DNA of 64,000 bases, taken from assembly GCF_963678865.1 (NCBI RefSeq), contig NZ_OY787459.1:1454501-1518500 (forward strand), written 5' to 3'. Positions 25,829 to 33,773 of this stretch are shown here, one piece after another. The position numbers were made by a program, and so were the translations under genes. The stretch comes from Maridesulfovibrio sp. GTDB lineage: Bacteria > Desulfobacterota > Desulfovibrionia > Desulfovibrionales > Desulfovibrionaceae. Numbering within the stretch: the first letter of the stretch is position 1; the number at the start of each line of letters is the position of its first letter. Under the pieces are notes generated by a model. That model did no database searches. It had not been told where the DNA came from and saw only the letters and a list, made by a program, of their open reading frames with translations.

Positions 25829-27661
25829 TTAAAGATAAAGAACAGGTAAAACGATTGATAGCGTAACCCACATGATCACCACCAGCGGGGTCCCTACTCT
25901 TAAGAAATCAGAAAAGGAATATTCCCCGGCGTTCATGACCAGTAGATTTGTTTTGTAAGCCATGGGAGTGGCAAAACTCATATTGGCCCCGAACAAGACA
26001 GCCAAAACAAATGGTTCCGGCTCCAAATTCAACTGTTGAGCAATGGAAAGCGCAATGGGAGTGCCGATTACAGCTGTTGCGTTATTGGAAATGATATTGG
26101 TGAAGATGGCCATGAGCAGCATGAGTCCACTTAAGACCAAAGCAGCCGGAGCATCGCCGCTAACCGACACGAACAGTTTACCAAGATAATCCGCGCCTCC
26201 TGTAATCAACATGGCTTTGCCCAAGGCCAGACTTGTAACCACAATTAAAACCACCTGCACGTTCAGCGCCCGTGTTGCATCCCGCCATGTCATGCATCCG
26301 GTCAGGATCATAAGCAGTGCTCCGCATGGTGCACTGATGGCAATAGGCAATATGCCGAAAGCGGCAGTCAGAATAATTCCCAGCATGATGCCCATGGCCT
26401 GACGGACCTTTTGGGAATATGGAAGATCCATTGTGGAATCGAGAACCAGCACCTTGGTGTTTTTCTTGAGTTCCGCCACTTTATCCCTCGGTCCCTGAAC
26501 AAGAAGAATATCGCCCTGTTTTAATTTTATGTCGCTTATCTTATCCAGATAGCGTTTGAGTTTTTTCCCGGAACGATGAATGGCAAGGGTGGTCATACCG
26601 GTACGTTCTGCAAAATGATATTCTTTCAAAGTCGTACCTTTCAGCGGAGAGCCCTGAAAAATTACAATTTCTGCTATTTGCTGGTCAGCAGCTTCAAGCC
26701 CTGCTTCAGAGTCAACTGGAACTTTTGATCCCACAGGGAAAAGAGTGCCCTGCAGAACTTTTTCAAACTCTTTAAGCTGATCCGGGGTGTCATTTATAAC
26801 AAGATGGTCACCGGTTTGCAGTATAACCCCCGGATGCAGATAAATAGGTTTTCCTTCGCCACGTTCAATTGAAGACACCTCCATAGCATTATCTGTCAAT
26901 TCAATGGCTTTCGAAAGTGGATTGCCTACCAAGGGGCTGTTCTCAGTAACTTCCAAATGGGCAGTAAAAATTCGAGCCGACCCGTCGGTCAGAGTAATTT
27001 CGATTTTCGGGATAAGACGCGGGGCTATCTGCCAAAGATACAAAATGCTGATGCTGCCGACGATGACTGCCGGCAATACAAAATCAAACATTTCTATACG
27101 TTTCAACCCCATATCAGATGCAACCGCAACTACCAGTAGGTTTGTTGAAGTTCCGATAGTTGTAGCGGTGCCACCGACCAATGTGGAGAAGCCCATAGGC
27201 ATAAGTACAGATGAAGCAGGAGAACCTGTCCTTAACGAAACACTGATGAGAACAGGCAACAGCAGAACCACCACGGGAACATTATTTATAAAAGCACTGA
27301 TGAAAGCACCCAGCAGCAAGGTCAGTAAAAATGAAAGAGAAGGACTTTTTTTCCATAACCGGGCCAACATACGTCCCACAGGGTCCAGTGATCCTGTACG
27401 CAGAATACCCTGCCCTGCGATCATGAGCGAGCACACTGCAATCAGTGCTTCGTTACCAAAACCGGAAAAGAAATTTACGGAGTTAAACCTTTCACCGCCA
27501 GTTTGGTAGGGAAAAAGTTCAAATCCAACCGTCAGGATAAGGAGAACAATCAAACTTGAAGTTTCCAGAGGAATCTTTTTTTGGCTGAACAATATCAATG
27601 CAACAGCAGTTAAAACCAGTACTGCAATAGCATGAGGATCAGGGAGCGCGGGTAATATCAT
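25829..27661 (-). CDS. SLC13/DASS-family anion transporter with two RCK C-terminal (TrkA-C) domains
   Basis: The ATG at 27661 has GGAG seven bases upstream; the open frame runs on to 27739 without a signal. The 610-residue protein has membrane helices in the first and last thirds, split by two TrkA-C domains (about 205-285 and 295-370). The family blocks INNVPVVVLLLPVL, GFSTLVGGTATTIGTSTNLLV and NIISNNATAVIGTPIALSIA carry the SNT-like motifs of sodium-coupled dicarboxylate/sulfate carriers. In a sulfate reducer sulfate is an attractive substrate, but the sequence alone does not decide it. Confidence 0.85.
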   Translation of the reverse strand: MILPALPDPHAIAVLVLTAVALILFSQKKIPLETSSLIVLLILTVGFELFPYQTGGERFNSVNFFSGFGNEALIAVCSLMIAGQGILRTGSLDPVGRMLARLWKKSPSLSFLLTLLLGAFISAFINNVPVVVLLLPVLISVSLRTGSPASSVLMPMGFSTLVGGTATTIGTSTNLLVVAVASDMGLKRIEMFDFVLPAVIVGSISILYLWQIAPRLIPKIEITLTDGSARIFTAHLEVTENSPLVGNPLSKAIELTDNAMEVSSIERGEGKPIYLHPGVILQTGDHLVINDTPDQLKEFEKVLQGTLFPVGSKVPVDSEAGLEAADQQIAEIVIFQGSPLKGTTLKEYHFAERTGMTTLAIHRSGKKLKRYLDKISDIKLKQGDILLVQGPRDKVAELKKNTKVLVLDSTMDLPYSQKVRQAMGIMLGIILTAAFGILPIAISAPCGALLMILTGCMTWRDATRALNVQVVLIVVTSLALGKAMLITGGADYLGKLFVSVSGDAPAALVLSGLMLLMAIFTNIISNNATAVIGTPIALSIAQQLNLEPEPFVLAVLFGANMSFATPMAYKTNLLVMNAGEYSFSDFLRVGTPLVVIMWVTLSIVLPVLYL

Positions 27662-27836
27662 GACAATTCTCCAGTCGAAGAATGAATTAAAAAAAGAGTT
27701 TATTGACAGTACTGAAAAACGAGTGGCGTGAATAGACATTTATCACTTTAATAACAATGAACCGCCCTTCCAAATCACTGTTTATCACTCTGATATACTG
27801 CAACTTTACGACCTCAAAAAATTATATTTTGTGTTC

Positions 27837-27864
27837 TTGACAGCTCAAAACTCTGCTTTATTAA
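27837..27864 (+). promoter_or_regulatory. Candidate sigma-70 promoter of hsp20
   Basis: TTGACA, 16 bases, then TATTAA, about 43 bases before the hsp20 ATG. No CIRCE-type inverted repeat is seen. Confidence 0.5.
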
Positions 27865-27906
27865 TTTAGTGCTGACCCTAATTAAAACACTTTCAAGGAG
27901 GATGCT

Positions 27907-28476
27907 ATGAGCATTACCAAGCTGAATCCCTGGAACTGGTTCAAGAAGGAAAGCGAACACGAAAGAACCCTTCCGATTAAACAAACGGAACAGGGCGTAA
28001 GAGGTTACGCTTCTCCGATTGACCGTTTCCACGCGGACTTTGATCGTATGGTTGATTCCATGTTCTCAGACTTTGGCATGCCATCGCCAAGACAACTGTT
28101 CAATAAAGTTGAACCGAACTTTGGCAAGGCTACCATTAAGCCCAAGGTAGATGTTTACGGAACAGACAAAGAGTATGTAGTTGAAGCCGAACTTCCCGGC
28201 ATTGAAGAAAAGGACTTATCCATTGAACTTAAGGATGATGTTCTGATTCTCTCAGCTGAAATGAAGCATGAAGAAAAGACGGAAGAAAAAGGATACTACA
28301 GAGTTGAACGTTCATACGGATCATTTAGAAGAGTCCTGAACGTTCCTGAGGATGCTGACAAAGAAAACATCAATGCCAAACTTAATAAGGGTATACTGCG
28401 GGTAACTATGCCAAGAACAAAAGCTGTTGAAAGCAACTCTAGAAAAATAGCAATAGAAAATTCTAGTTCTGACTAA
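27907..28476 (+). CDS. Small heat-shock protein, Hsp20/alpha-crystallin family
   Basis: This is a 189-residue protein behind AAGGAGG. Residues about 75-175 form the alpha-crystallin domain: IKPKVDVYGTDKEYVVEAELPGIEEKDLSIEL, YRVERSYGSFRRVLNVP, and the family hallmark LNKGILRVTMPR. The N-terminal 70 residues are the variable oligomerisation arm. Role: ATP-independent holdase that keeps denatured proteins soluble in the cytoplasm. A GC-rich hairpin follows, then a tiny zinc-ribbon gene on the same strand. Confidence 0.95.
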   Translation: MSITKLNPWNWFKKESEHERTLPIKQTEQGVRGYASPIDRFHADFDRMVDSMFSDFGMPSPRQLFNKVEPNFGKATIKPKVDVYGTDKEYVVEAELPGIEEKDLSIELKDDVLILSAEMKHEEKTEEKGYYRVERSYGSFRRVLNVPEDADKENINAKLNKGILRVTMPRTKAVESNSRKIAIENSSSD

Positions 28477-28497
28477 TCCCCCTCAATCCTGTTATAG

Positions 28498-28519
28498 GGC
28501 CCCAGTAAGCTCTGGGGCC
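28498..28519 (+). other. Intergenic hairpin between hsp20 and the zinc-ribbon gene
   Basis: An 8-bp GC-rich stem (GGCCCCAG with CTGGGGCC) without a T tract. It could be an RNA processing or stability element that separates hsp20 from the next gene. Confidence 0.45.
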
Positions 28520-28544
28520 TAATCTCATGCTTAAAGGAGGGCTT

Positions 28545-28706
28545 ATGGCCTACAAATGTTTGAACTGTGGTTGGACTGGACAGTGGTATGAACTGATTCA
28601 CGAAACAATGTGCCCCAAATGCAGATGCAGCGCTATGCGCATGCGTGACAATAAGGACAGCATACACCGAGTAGTGCGATCATCTTTGGCACATATACTG
28701 TATTAG
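28545..28706 (+). CDS. 53-residue zinc-ribbon protein
   Basis: A short frame with an excellent AAAGGAGG site five bases before ATG. The product begins MAYKCLNCGWTG and has a second pair in MCPKCRC, a CxxC-x14-CxxC rubredoxin/zinc-ribbon pattern, followed by a basic tail. Proteins of this kind bind zinc or iron; the function is unknown. It is 68 bases after hsp20. Its natural terminator is probably the hairpin at 29980, now separated from it by the insertion sequence. Confidence 0.7.
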   Translation: MAYKCLNCGWTGQWYELIHETMCPKCRCSAMRMRDNKDSIHRVVRSSLAHILY

Positions 28707-28711
28707 TTCCG

Positions 28712-28764
28712 ACTTGATCTGACATTTCCTCTTGAAACAGAAGAGGTTCTCCTTTTTGATGGGA
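28712..28764 (+). repeat. Left inverted repeat of the IS481-type element, with inserted hairpin
   Basis: ACTTGATCTGACA, then a segment with CCTCTT-GAAACAG-AAGAGG, then CCTTTTTGATGGGA. The hairpin is absent from the right end. Confidence 0.8.
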
Positions 28765-28811
28765 ATACTAAGGAACCATCAAAACAGGGCACCGTGCCCA
28801 AGGAGAACCAC

Positions 28812-29852
28812 ATGTCCAGTTTCAATCAAAACATCATAAAACACAAGATAGGTCTGCTGAATCTGGCGGAAGAACTCGGTAATGTTTCCAGAGCTTGCAA
28901 GCTGATGGGCTTTTCTCGGGACACCTTTTACCGGTATCATTCAGCCAAGGAAGAAGGCGGTGTGGAAGCACTTTTTGATAAGTCCCGTCGTAAACCGAAC
29001 CTGAAGAATCGGGTAGATCAGGCAATCGAAGACGCAGTTGTTGTTTACGCAACTGACTTTCCTGCTCATGGACAAACAAGAACCAGTAATGAGCTAAGAA
29101 AGTTGGGCGTTTTTGTTTCGCCTTCAGGAGTTAGATCCATTTGGCTCCGGCACAATCTCCATAATTTCAAGCTCCGGTTGACTGCGCTGGAGAAGATTTC
29201 AGCAGAGCAAGGAGTTGTACTCACCGAGGCGCAGGTTCAGGCCCTTGAGAAGAAAAAGGATGATGATTTGGCCTGCGGTGAAATCGAAACAGCCCATCCT
29301 GGCTATCTGGGTAGTCAGGACACCTTCTATGTCGGCACAATCAAAGGCGTTGGGCGGATCTATCAGCAGACTTTTGTGGACACCTATTCCAAGTGGGCAG
29401 CCGCAAAGCTCTACACAACCAAAACGCCGATCACTGCAGCCGATATGCTCAACGACAAGGTCCTTCCTTTCTTCGCGGAGAAGGAGATGGGCATTTTGCG
29501 CATGTTGACCGATAGGGGAACCGAGTACTGCGGATGCGTTGAGAAACACGATTACGAGCTGTTTCTTGGCGTTTGCGGCATTGAGCACACAAAGGCTAAG
29601 GCACGTCATCCGCAAACAAATGGGATTTGCGAACGTTTCCACAAAACAATTCTGGATGAATTTTACAGGGTCACGTTCAGGCGCAAGATCTACACTTCAC
29701 TGGAAGAATTGCAGGCTGATCTCGATATCTGGATTGATGAATACAACACACAACGATCTCATCAGGGAAAAATGTGTTGCGGTCGAACACCACTGGCAAC
29801 TATGCTGGATGGAAAAGAACTCTGGAACGACAAGGTTCTGAGTTTAAACTAA
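28812..29852 (+). CDS. IS481-family transposase (DDE, rve domain)
   Basis: The ATG at 28812 follows AAGGAG by six bases; the frame extends to an upstream ATG at 28794 without a site. The 346-residue protein has an N-terminal helix-turn-helix of the Hin/IS481 type (NVSRACKLMGFSRDTFYRY) and an integrase-core RNase H fold with the DDE triad: Asp in TFVDTYSKW, Asp in LTDRGTEYCG, Glu in NGICERFHKTI. No frameshift or stop is seen, so the element may be active. Confidence 0.95.
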   Translation: MSSFNQNIIKHKIGLLNLAEELGNVSRACKLMGFSRDTFYRYHSAKEEGGVEALFDKSRRKPNLKNRVDQAIEDAVVVYATDFPAHGQTRTSNELRKLGVFVSPSGVRSIWLRHNLHNFKLRLTALEKISAEQGVVLTEAQVQALEKKKDDDLACGEIETAHPGYLGSQDTFYVGTIKGVGRIYQQTFVDTYSKWAAAKLYTTKTPITAADMLNDKVLPFFAEKEMGILRMLTDRGTEYCGCVEKHDYELFLGVCGIEHTKAKARHPQTNGICERFHKTILDEFYRVTFRRKIYTSLEELQADLDIWIDEYNTQRSHQGKMCCGRTPLATMLDGKELWNDKVLSLN

Positions 29853-29866
29853 ACTGACAATTTCGG

Positions 29867-29898
29867 TCCCATCAAAAAGGCGGACTGTCAGATCAAGT
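29867..29898 (-). repeat. Right inverted repeat of the IS481-type element
   Basis: The reverse complement reads ACTTGATCTGACA, five bases, then CCTTTTTGATGGGA. It matches the left end outside the inserted hairpin. Confidence 0.8.
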
Positions 29899-29979
29899 AT
29901 GAACCACTACACATATACCTACAAGCTCTCCCAGTCAGTAATTATTTTTCATTTCAATACCTTCACCCCCTATACAAAT

Positions 29980-30018
29980 ACAGGTCATTCGGCACAGAGC
30001 TGGGTGGCCTGTTTTTTC
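29980..30018 (+). terminator. Intrinsic terminator, plus strand
   Basis: An 8-bp stem (ACAGGTCA with TGGCCTGT, one G-U pair), a long loop and a TTTTTTC tail. Confidence 0.6.
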
Positions 30019-30149
30019 TTGCCCTTGACCCCCTAAAAATCGACCGGGAATTTAGCTCGAAAAGGGTAGCTACAAACGCCCTCAACAGCGATGTAAGCGG
30101 GTATGTTTGCACACATCTTTTGCGTCTTCAGTGTAGAAGCTTGGAATCA

Positions 30150-30190
30150 AAAAGAAAAGCCCTCGGACACTTAAGTGATTCCAAGGGCTT
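30150..30190 (-). terminator. Displaced terminator of tRNA-Ser(UGA)
   Basis: The stem AAGCCCTCGG with CCAAGGGCTT (one mismatch) has TTTTCTTTTT next on the minus strand. It lies just outside the island end, where the tRNA's original downstream sequence should be. Confidence 0.65.
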
Positions 30191-30205
30191 AATTATGCTC
30201 TGGCG

Positions 30206-30220
30206 GAGGGAGGGATTCGA
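30206..30220 (-). repeat. Distal attachment site (att) of the island
   Basis: The 15-bp copy of the tRNA-Ser(UGA) 3' segment. It stands alone, without the rest of a tRNA. Confidence 0.8.
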
Positions 30221-30488
30221 TTTTACTTATTTTATTAAATAATTTTGAATAGATAAAAATTTATTTGAATTTTATATGCCATTTTTTATACCACTAACTA
30301 TTTCCTACCCCTTTTAACAAATTCTAGTTGACGACTTTCTACCTCAATCCGATAGAGCCAACTATTTGCGCATTTCATTTCTTTTGGTAACTTTCCCACT
30401 AACTCCCAATATTATTCAATATCAATAAAAAAACTAAGAAAAATTAAAACCTTTCATACTGCAAAGCTAGGAATCCCTACCAAGGAGC
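30221..30488. other. AT-rich non-coding end of the island
   Basis: About 270 bases of very AT-rich sequence. I see no gene, tRNA or clear hairpin. Confidence 0.5.
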
Positions 30489-30698
30489 TCACTCTTGTGG
30501 CGTATTAGAATTAAGATGTTTCATATAGATTAAATCAATATGCTTAACCTCATCATCTGCAACTATGACACCACCATTTTCCTTTATATCCGCAGCACAT
30601 TTAGAAATTGCATTTTGTAAATTTGATTTGGTAATGTTAGCAGGGGGTGAATCCTTCATTTTCTCGCGAATAATCTTAATTTTTTGTTCGTCGTTCAT
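30489..30698 (-). CDS. 69-residue small protein coupled to the radical SAM gene
   Basis: I do not recognise a family. The stop codon of the radical SAM gene overlaps the ribosome-binding region: AAGGAG-TAG-T is followed by two adjacent ATGs (30701 and 30698); the second has the better spacing of seven. The protein is highly charged and mostly helical-looking, with one cysteine, an N-terminal amphipathic part (MNDEQKIKIIREKMKD) and a C-terminal tail ending HLNSNTPQE. Being next to a SPASM-type enzyme, it is a candidate peptide substrate (RiPP precursor-like), but it lacks a Gly- or repeat-rich core. It could equally be a partner or chaperone. Confidence 0.6.
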   Translation of the reverse strand: MNDEQKIKIIREKMKDSPPANITKSNLQNAISKCAADIKENGGVIVADDEVKHIDLIYMKHLNSNTPQE

Positions 30699-30702
30699 CA
30701 TA

Positions 30703-31776
30703 CTACTCCTTATTAATTGAGCTTAGCACGCGATCAGTCACATGGCTAAAAAAGATACGATTAACATAACATTCTTCAGGATCCCTATCAGTAAAATCTC
30801 CACACTCTATGGCCCTATAAGGGCAGCCTTTGAAACAGAACTCCCAAAACTCACAATCGTGGCATTTTCCCCTTGAAAAACATCTTCTAGAAAATTGTTT
30901 ATACACCGAACTGCTGAGAACATCCGACAAAGAATTTAAATCAGCTATGTTTCCATACGAATAATGCGCTCCATGAAAATCGGTACATGGGACCAACTTT
31001 CCGTTTACGGTAACACACAGAATTCCATCCTGACAATTTTTCGCAAAAGTGCATAGTGAGGGTTTATTACCCAAGATATTGCCTATAACCTCCAAGGCAT
31101 CCACCAGTACGCAACCATGGTCAGATTGATCCTGTGCCCACATATCGAAGAGTGCACACATGATCTCTGCTGCCTCTTCTTTGGCGGGAGTTAGCTTACA
31201 GCCTTGTGCACCACCATATGGACGTATAGGAGAAAATCTTACCGGCAGTTCATGCCTTTTGAAAAAACTATATATATCAGCCAAATAACCAATAGATATT
31301 TTAGACAAAACGCAGATACAGGAAACATCAATACCTGCATCTTTCATCTCTATTAAGTTAGAAAGAACACGACTATAGCTTTCCCTACCATCTTTATATG
31401 GCCGATGAAAATTATGAACTCCCTGAGTTCCATCAATACTAACACCTACCGATACTTTGTTCTCTTTCAAAATATCAATAATCGAATTATCAATTAGAAC
31501 AGCATTTGATTGGATAGAAAATTGAACCTGTTTTTCGCAATGATCTTTCACATAACAAATGAAATCATTTAACTTCCCCCCCCCAACAGCCAATGGCTCC
31601 GCACCATGCCAAACAAACCTAGCAGCATCTATTTCCTCAGAATTATTTACAAACCTAACAGTATGTCCGACTAGTTTTATATCCATAAAATTTGAAACAC
31701 TATTCTCTGTATAACAATACCTACAGTTCAACGGACAATACTCAGATATCTTCATCAGAAAGGTATACGATCTCAT
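30703..31776 (-). CDS. Radical SAM/SPASM-domain enzyme
   Basis: This is a 357-residue protein. The cluster motif CPLNCRYC (Cys 14, 18, 21) binds the SAM-coordinating 4Fe-4S cluster, followed by the TIM-barrel glycine-rich strand WHGAEPLAVGGG. The C-terminal part has a full SPASM pattern, CHDCEFWEFCFKGC (CX2CX5CX3C, residues about 305-318), with partner cysteines around CTDFHG, so two auxiliary clusters are likely. The arrangement resembles anSME/FxsB-type peptide-modifying enzymes. It lies 57 bases after the E2-like gene and overlaps the control region of the 69-residue gene, so it probably belongs to the CBASS transcript. SPASM argues against a viperin. Substrate unknown. Confidence 0.88.
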   Translation of the reverse strand: MRSYTFLMKISEYCPLNCRYCYTENSVSNFMDIKLVGHTVRFVNNSEEIDAARFVWHGAEPLAVGGGKLNDFICYVKDHCEKQVQFSIQSNAVLIDNSIIDILKENKVSVGVSIDGTQGVHNFHRPYKDGRESYSRVLSNLIEMKDAGIDVSCICVLSKISIGYLADIYSFFKRHELPVRFSPIRPYGGAQGCKLTPAKEEAAEIMCALFDMWAQDQSDHGCVLVDALEVIGNILGNKPSLCTFAKNCQDGILCVTVNGKLVPCTDFHGAHYSYGNIADLNSLSDVLSSSVYKQFSRRCFSRGKCHDCEFWEFCFKGCPYRAIECGDFTDRDPEECYVNRIFFSHVTDRVLSSINKE

Positions 31777-31833
31777 AATTCAACTCTTTGCTTTAGTAAC
31801 TACAAGATATTGCCCAAATTCAATCACGATAAC

Positions 31834-32538
31834 TTATTTTTTCAAAAAGTTGAATATTCGACTACTTTTTAATACATTCGGAACAACGGTTTTTTCACCT
31901 TCACGAAAAACGCACCCCACATACTCAGAAAGAAAAAAGTTATGAGGTTTAAGAGCCTTTAGTTCTAACAATTTGGGACCATGACATTTCCTCAAAATCT
32001 TACCACTGCCACAGGGACATTGATGATGCCCTCGATAATTATCCTCAGCAATTACTTTCAAAAGAGCTAATGCTATTACTTCATCTTTAACCTTAAAAAA
32101 ATCGCAATAAAACTCAGTGGTACCTTTTGCACCGTGAGACAATTCGCCAAAAGGCATTTTACCATACTTTTCAAAGAAGGAATGTTGGAATAAAAATGGT
32201 ATAACAAGATCTTCAATGAAATATTTCAAAGTCGGCCTTTTAACAAATCTACGCTTTACCTCGATCTCAGCTGCCAAACAAAGAGTACCGTCAGGGTTAA
32301 TATGAAAATCCTTTGGAATTCTACCACCAACTTCTCTCGCCACTGGAAGGTTATCGGGATACTCTAGAGGTATATGTATTTCTATCTGGTAGCGATCCTT
32401 GATGGAGACTCCCCCAGCTGTTGACGAAAATCCTATATCGCCCACAACTTGGAAAAGCCCCCCTGCATCTTGCTTCAAAGATGGTCTTTTGTGGACAGCT
32501 ACAAGCTCGTCAAACTGTACTTTAATTAATTCACTCAA
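31834..32538 (-). CDS. E2-like ubiquitin-conjugating-fold protein with SEC-C zinc motif (CBASS ancillary)
   Basis: The TTG at 32538 is preferred because GGATAGGTGG, which overlaps the CD-NTase stop, lies just before it; a TTG at 32562 has no site. The 234-residue protein has an E2-like core with the family block HINPDGTLCL, in which Cys 87 is the predicted active-site cysteine. After about 150 residues comes CPCGSGKILRKCHG, a SEC-C zinc motif. Stand-alone E2 proteins next to a CD-NTase define short type II CBASS, where they join the enzyme's C terminus to a target and control its activity. No E1 or JAB protease gene is present. The SEC-C tail is unusual and may give a target or membrane/ribosome-linked specificity. 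Confidence 0.8.
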   Translation of the reverse strand: MSELIKVQFDELVAVHKRPSLKQDAGGLFQVVGDIGFSSTAGGVSIKDRYQIEIHIPLEYPDNLPVAREVGGRIPKDFHINPDGTLCLAAEIEVKRRFVKRPTLKYFIEDLVIPFLFQHSFFEKYGKMPFGELSHGAKGTTEFYCDFFKVKDEVIALALLKVIAEDNYRGHHQCPCGSGKILRKCHGPKLLELKALKPHNFFLSEYVGCVFREGEKTVVPNVLKSSRIFNFLKK

Positions 32539-32546
32539 ACGACCAC

Positions 32547-33773
32547 CTATCCATCGTACCAAGGCTTTGCAGGATCATTGATATCGACATTCGGATAATC
32601 ATCATCAACAGCATTGCCTGCTATCATGGTTGGCGCACCAATAGACGCTACTCTGACGGAAGCGGCCTTAACAGCTCGTTCACCTAAATAAGGGCTCACA
32701 GCCTCAGAAATCTCACTAATTGACTGTTCCCCAAGGATATCCATCAAATCCTGACGTACCCATTTCACCCATTGAAAAAAATATTTAGCCTTTTCATGAT
32801 CATTCTCATGCCAACGATCTGCAAAATTTTCATCGGGATCAACGGGATTAGGGATTATCCATTTGCCATCATCTGTTTTAATAACTAGGTCTCTCTTAGC
32901 CTGCATGCTCTCAAGGGCAAAACCATGATCAATAAGGCTTGCATGAGCATCAAGCTGCTGAACAATATTGGTAAGGGCTTCAAAAGTAGTTGCCTCATTT
33001 CCATACAACATTGCAGCAAGAGTAGTTATTATCATTGAGATTGGCTTTGCATCCTCATAAGGATGTCCTGAAAACCGTTGATCACGGTGACGCTTCAAAA
33101 TCTGAATTGATCTTTGTAGAGGGGTTTTGACCAATTGATCTGGAACCTCATCAATATTAGCATAGAGACCTTCGTACCCTTCAAGGATGAAATCTTTCTG
33201 AAGTTTCTCAACTGCAGCATATGCAACCTGATTCTTTTCTTCAAACCATTCAGCGTAGCCCTTTGGATTACTGGAAGCCCATTCGTAAGAGCAGTCTTCA
33301 TTTCGGTGGGTAATTGAAACAGCGTCGTTCCCAATACTCTTGGGAACAGCCATTAGCACATCTAGGTGAAAACCAACACCGTCCTCTTCCGCATATTCCA
33401 ACGTCCAACATCTCCGACTCTCAGGCTTAAGGAGCTGTTTGTATATACCATGATATTTCAACCGGTCACCGACCTGCTGTCTAACTTCTCTAGGGGTCGT
33501 TTCATCTACGCGCTTCTTCAACTCGAAGACCAAATCGATATCATAATCAGCTTCAGCCCCATCGATAAAAGGACGAACAACGGTTCCCATTCTAAAGGAG
33601 CCTTGTGGGTACACATCTGGGCCATCGTAACAATGGCCGTAGTCACCTTCTCCCAACCATTCGCCAACAGAGGAATAACGTTCCACTGCCTGCTCGTACT
33701 TGCTTGGCGATATATCCAATTCTCTAGCAATCTCATCGAGAAGAAATGTATACTCTTTACTTAACTTATCCAT
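32547..33773 (-). CDS. CBASS CD-NTase (cGAS/DncV-like nucleotidyltransferase)
   Basis: This is a 408-residue SMODS-type enzyme. The catalytic signature is clear: PQGSFRMGT (Gly58-Ser59), DYDIDLV (Asp78 and Asp80), and a third aspartate in GFHLDVLMAVP (Asp138). On phage infection such enzymes make a cyclic di- or trinucleotide that activates the effector. The C terminus ends KPWYDG; a terminal Gly is what E2-type CBASS proteins conjugate. The start has AAGGAGG six bases upstream, inside the patatin gene, and the two genes overlap by eight bases. The product nucleotide is not predictable from this alone; CapV-type effectors are best known for 3'3'-cGAMP. Confidence 0.92.
   Translation of the reverse strand: MDKLSKEYTFLLDEIARELDISPSKYEQAVERYSSVGEWLGEGDYGHCYDGPDVYPQGSFRMGTVVRPFIDGAEADYDIDLVFELKKRVDETTPREVRQQVGDRLKYHGIYKQLLKPESRRCWTLEYAEEDGVGFHLDVLMAVPKSIGNDAVSITHRNEDCSYEWASSNPKGYAEWFEEKNQVAYAAVEKLQKDFILEGYEGLYANIDEVPDQLVKTPLQRSIQILKRHRDQRFSGHPYEDAKPISMIITTLAAMLYGNEATTFEALTNIVQQLDAHASLIDHGFALESMQAKRDLVIKTDDGKWIIPNPVDPDENFADRWHENDHEKAKYFFQWVKWVRQDLMDILGEQSISEISEAVSPYLGERAVKAASVRVASIGAPTMIAGNAVDDDYPNVDINDPAKPWYDG

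Larger units (their letters stand above)
28712..29898 (+). mobile_element. IS481-family insertion sequence
   Basis: About 1.19 kb, bounded by a 13-bp perfect inverted repeat (ACTTGATCTGACA at 28712-28724, its complement at 29886-29898). The inverted similarity resumes further in with CCTTTTTGATGGGA (28751-28764 and 29867-29880). The left end has about 21 extra bases between these blocks, forming a hairpin. One transposase gene fills the rest. No target-site duplication is obvious in the flanks. Confidence 0.85.
29899..30205. other. Chromosomal remnant between the insertion sequence and the island
   Basis: About 300 bases with no gene. It contains a plus-strand terminator (29980) that may have belonged to the hsp20/zinc-ribbon transcript and a minus-strand terminator (30157) that appears to be the original terminator of tRNA-Ser(UGA). 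Confidence 0.6.

Noticed and set aside
30703..31776. Identification as a prokaryotic viperin.
   Set aside because: It has a full C-terminal SPASM cysteine pattern, which viperins lack, and is of peptide-modifying build.
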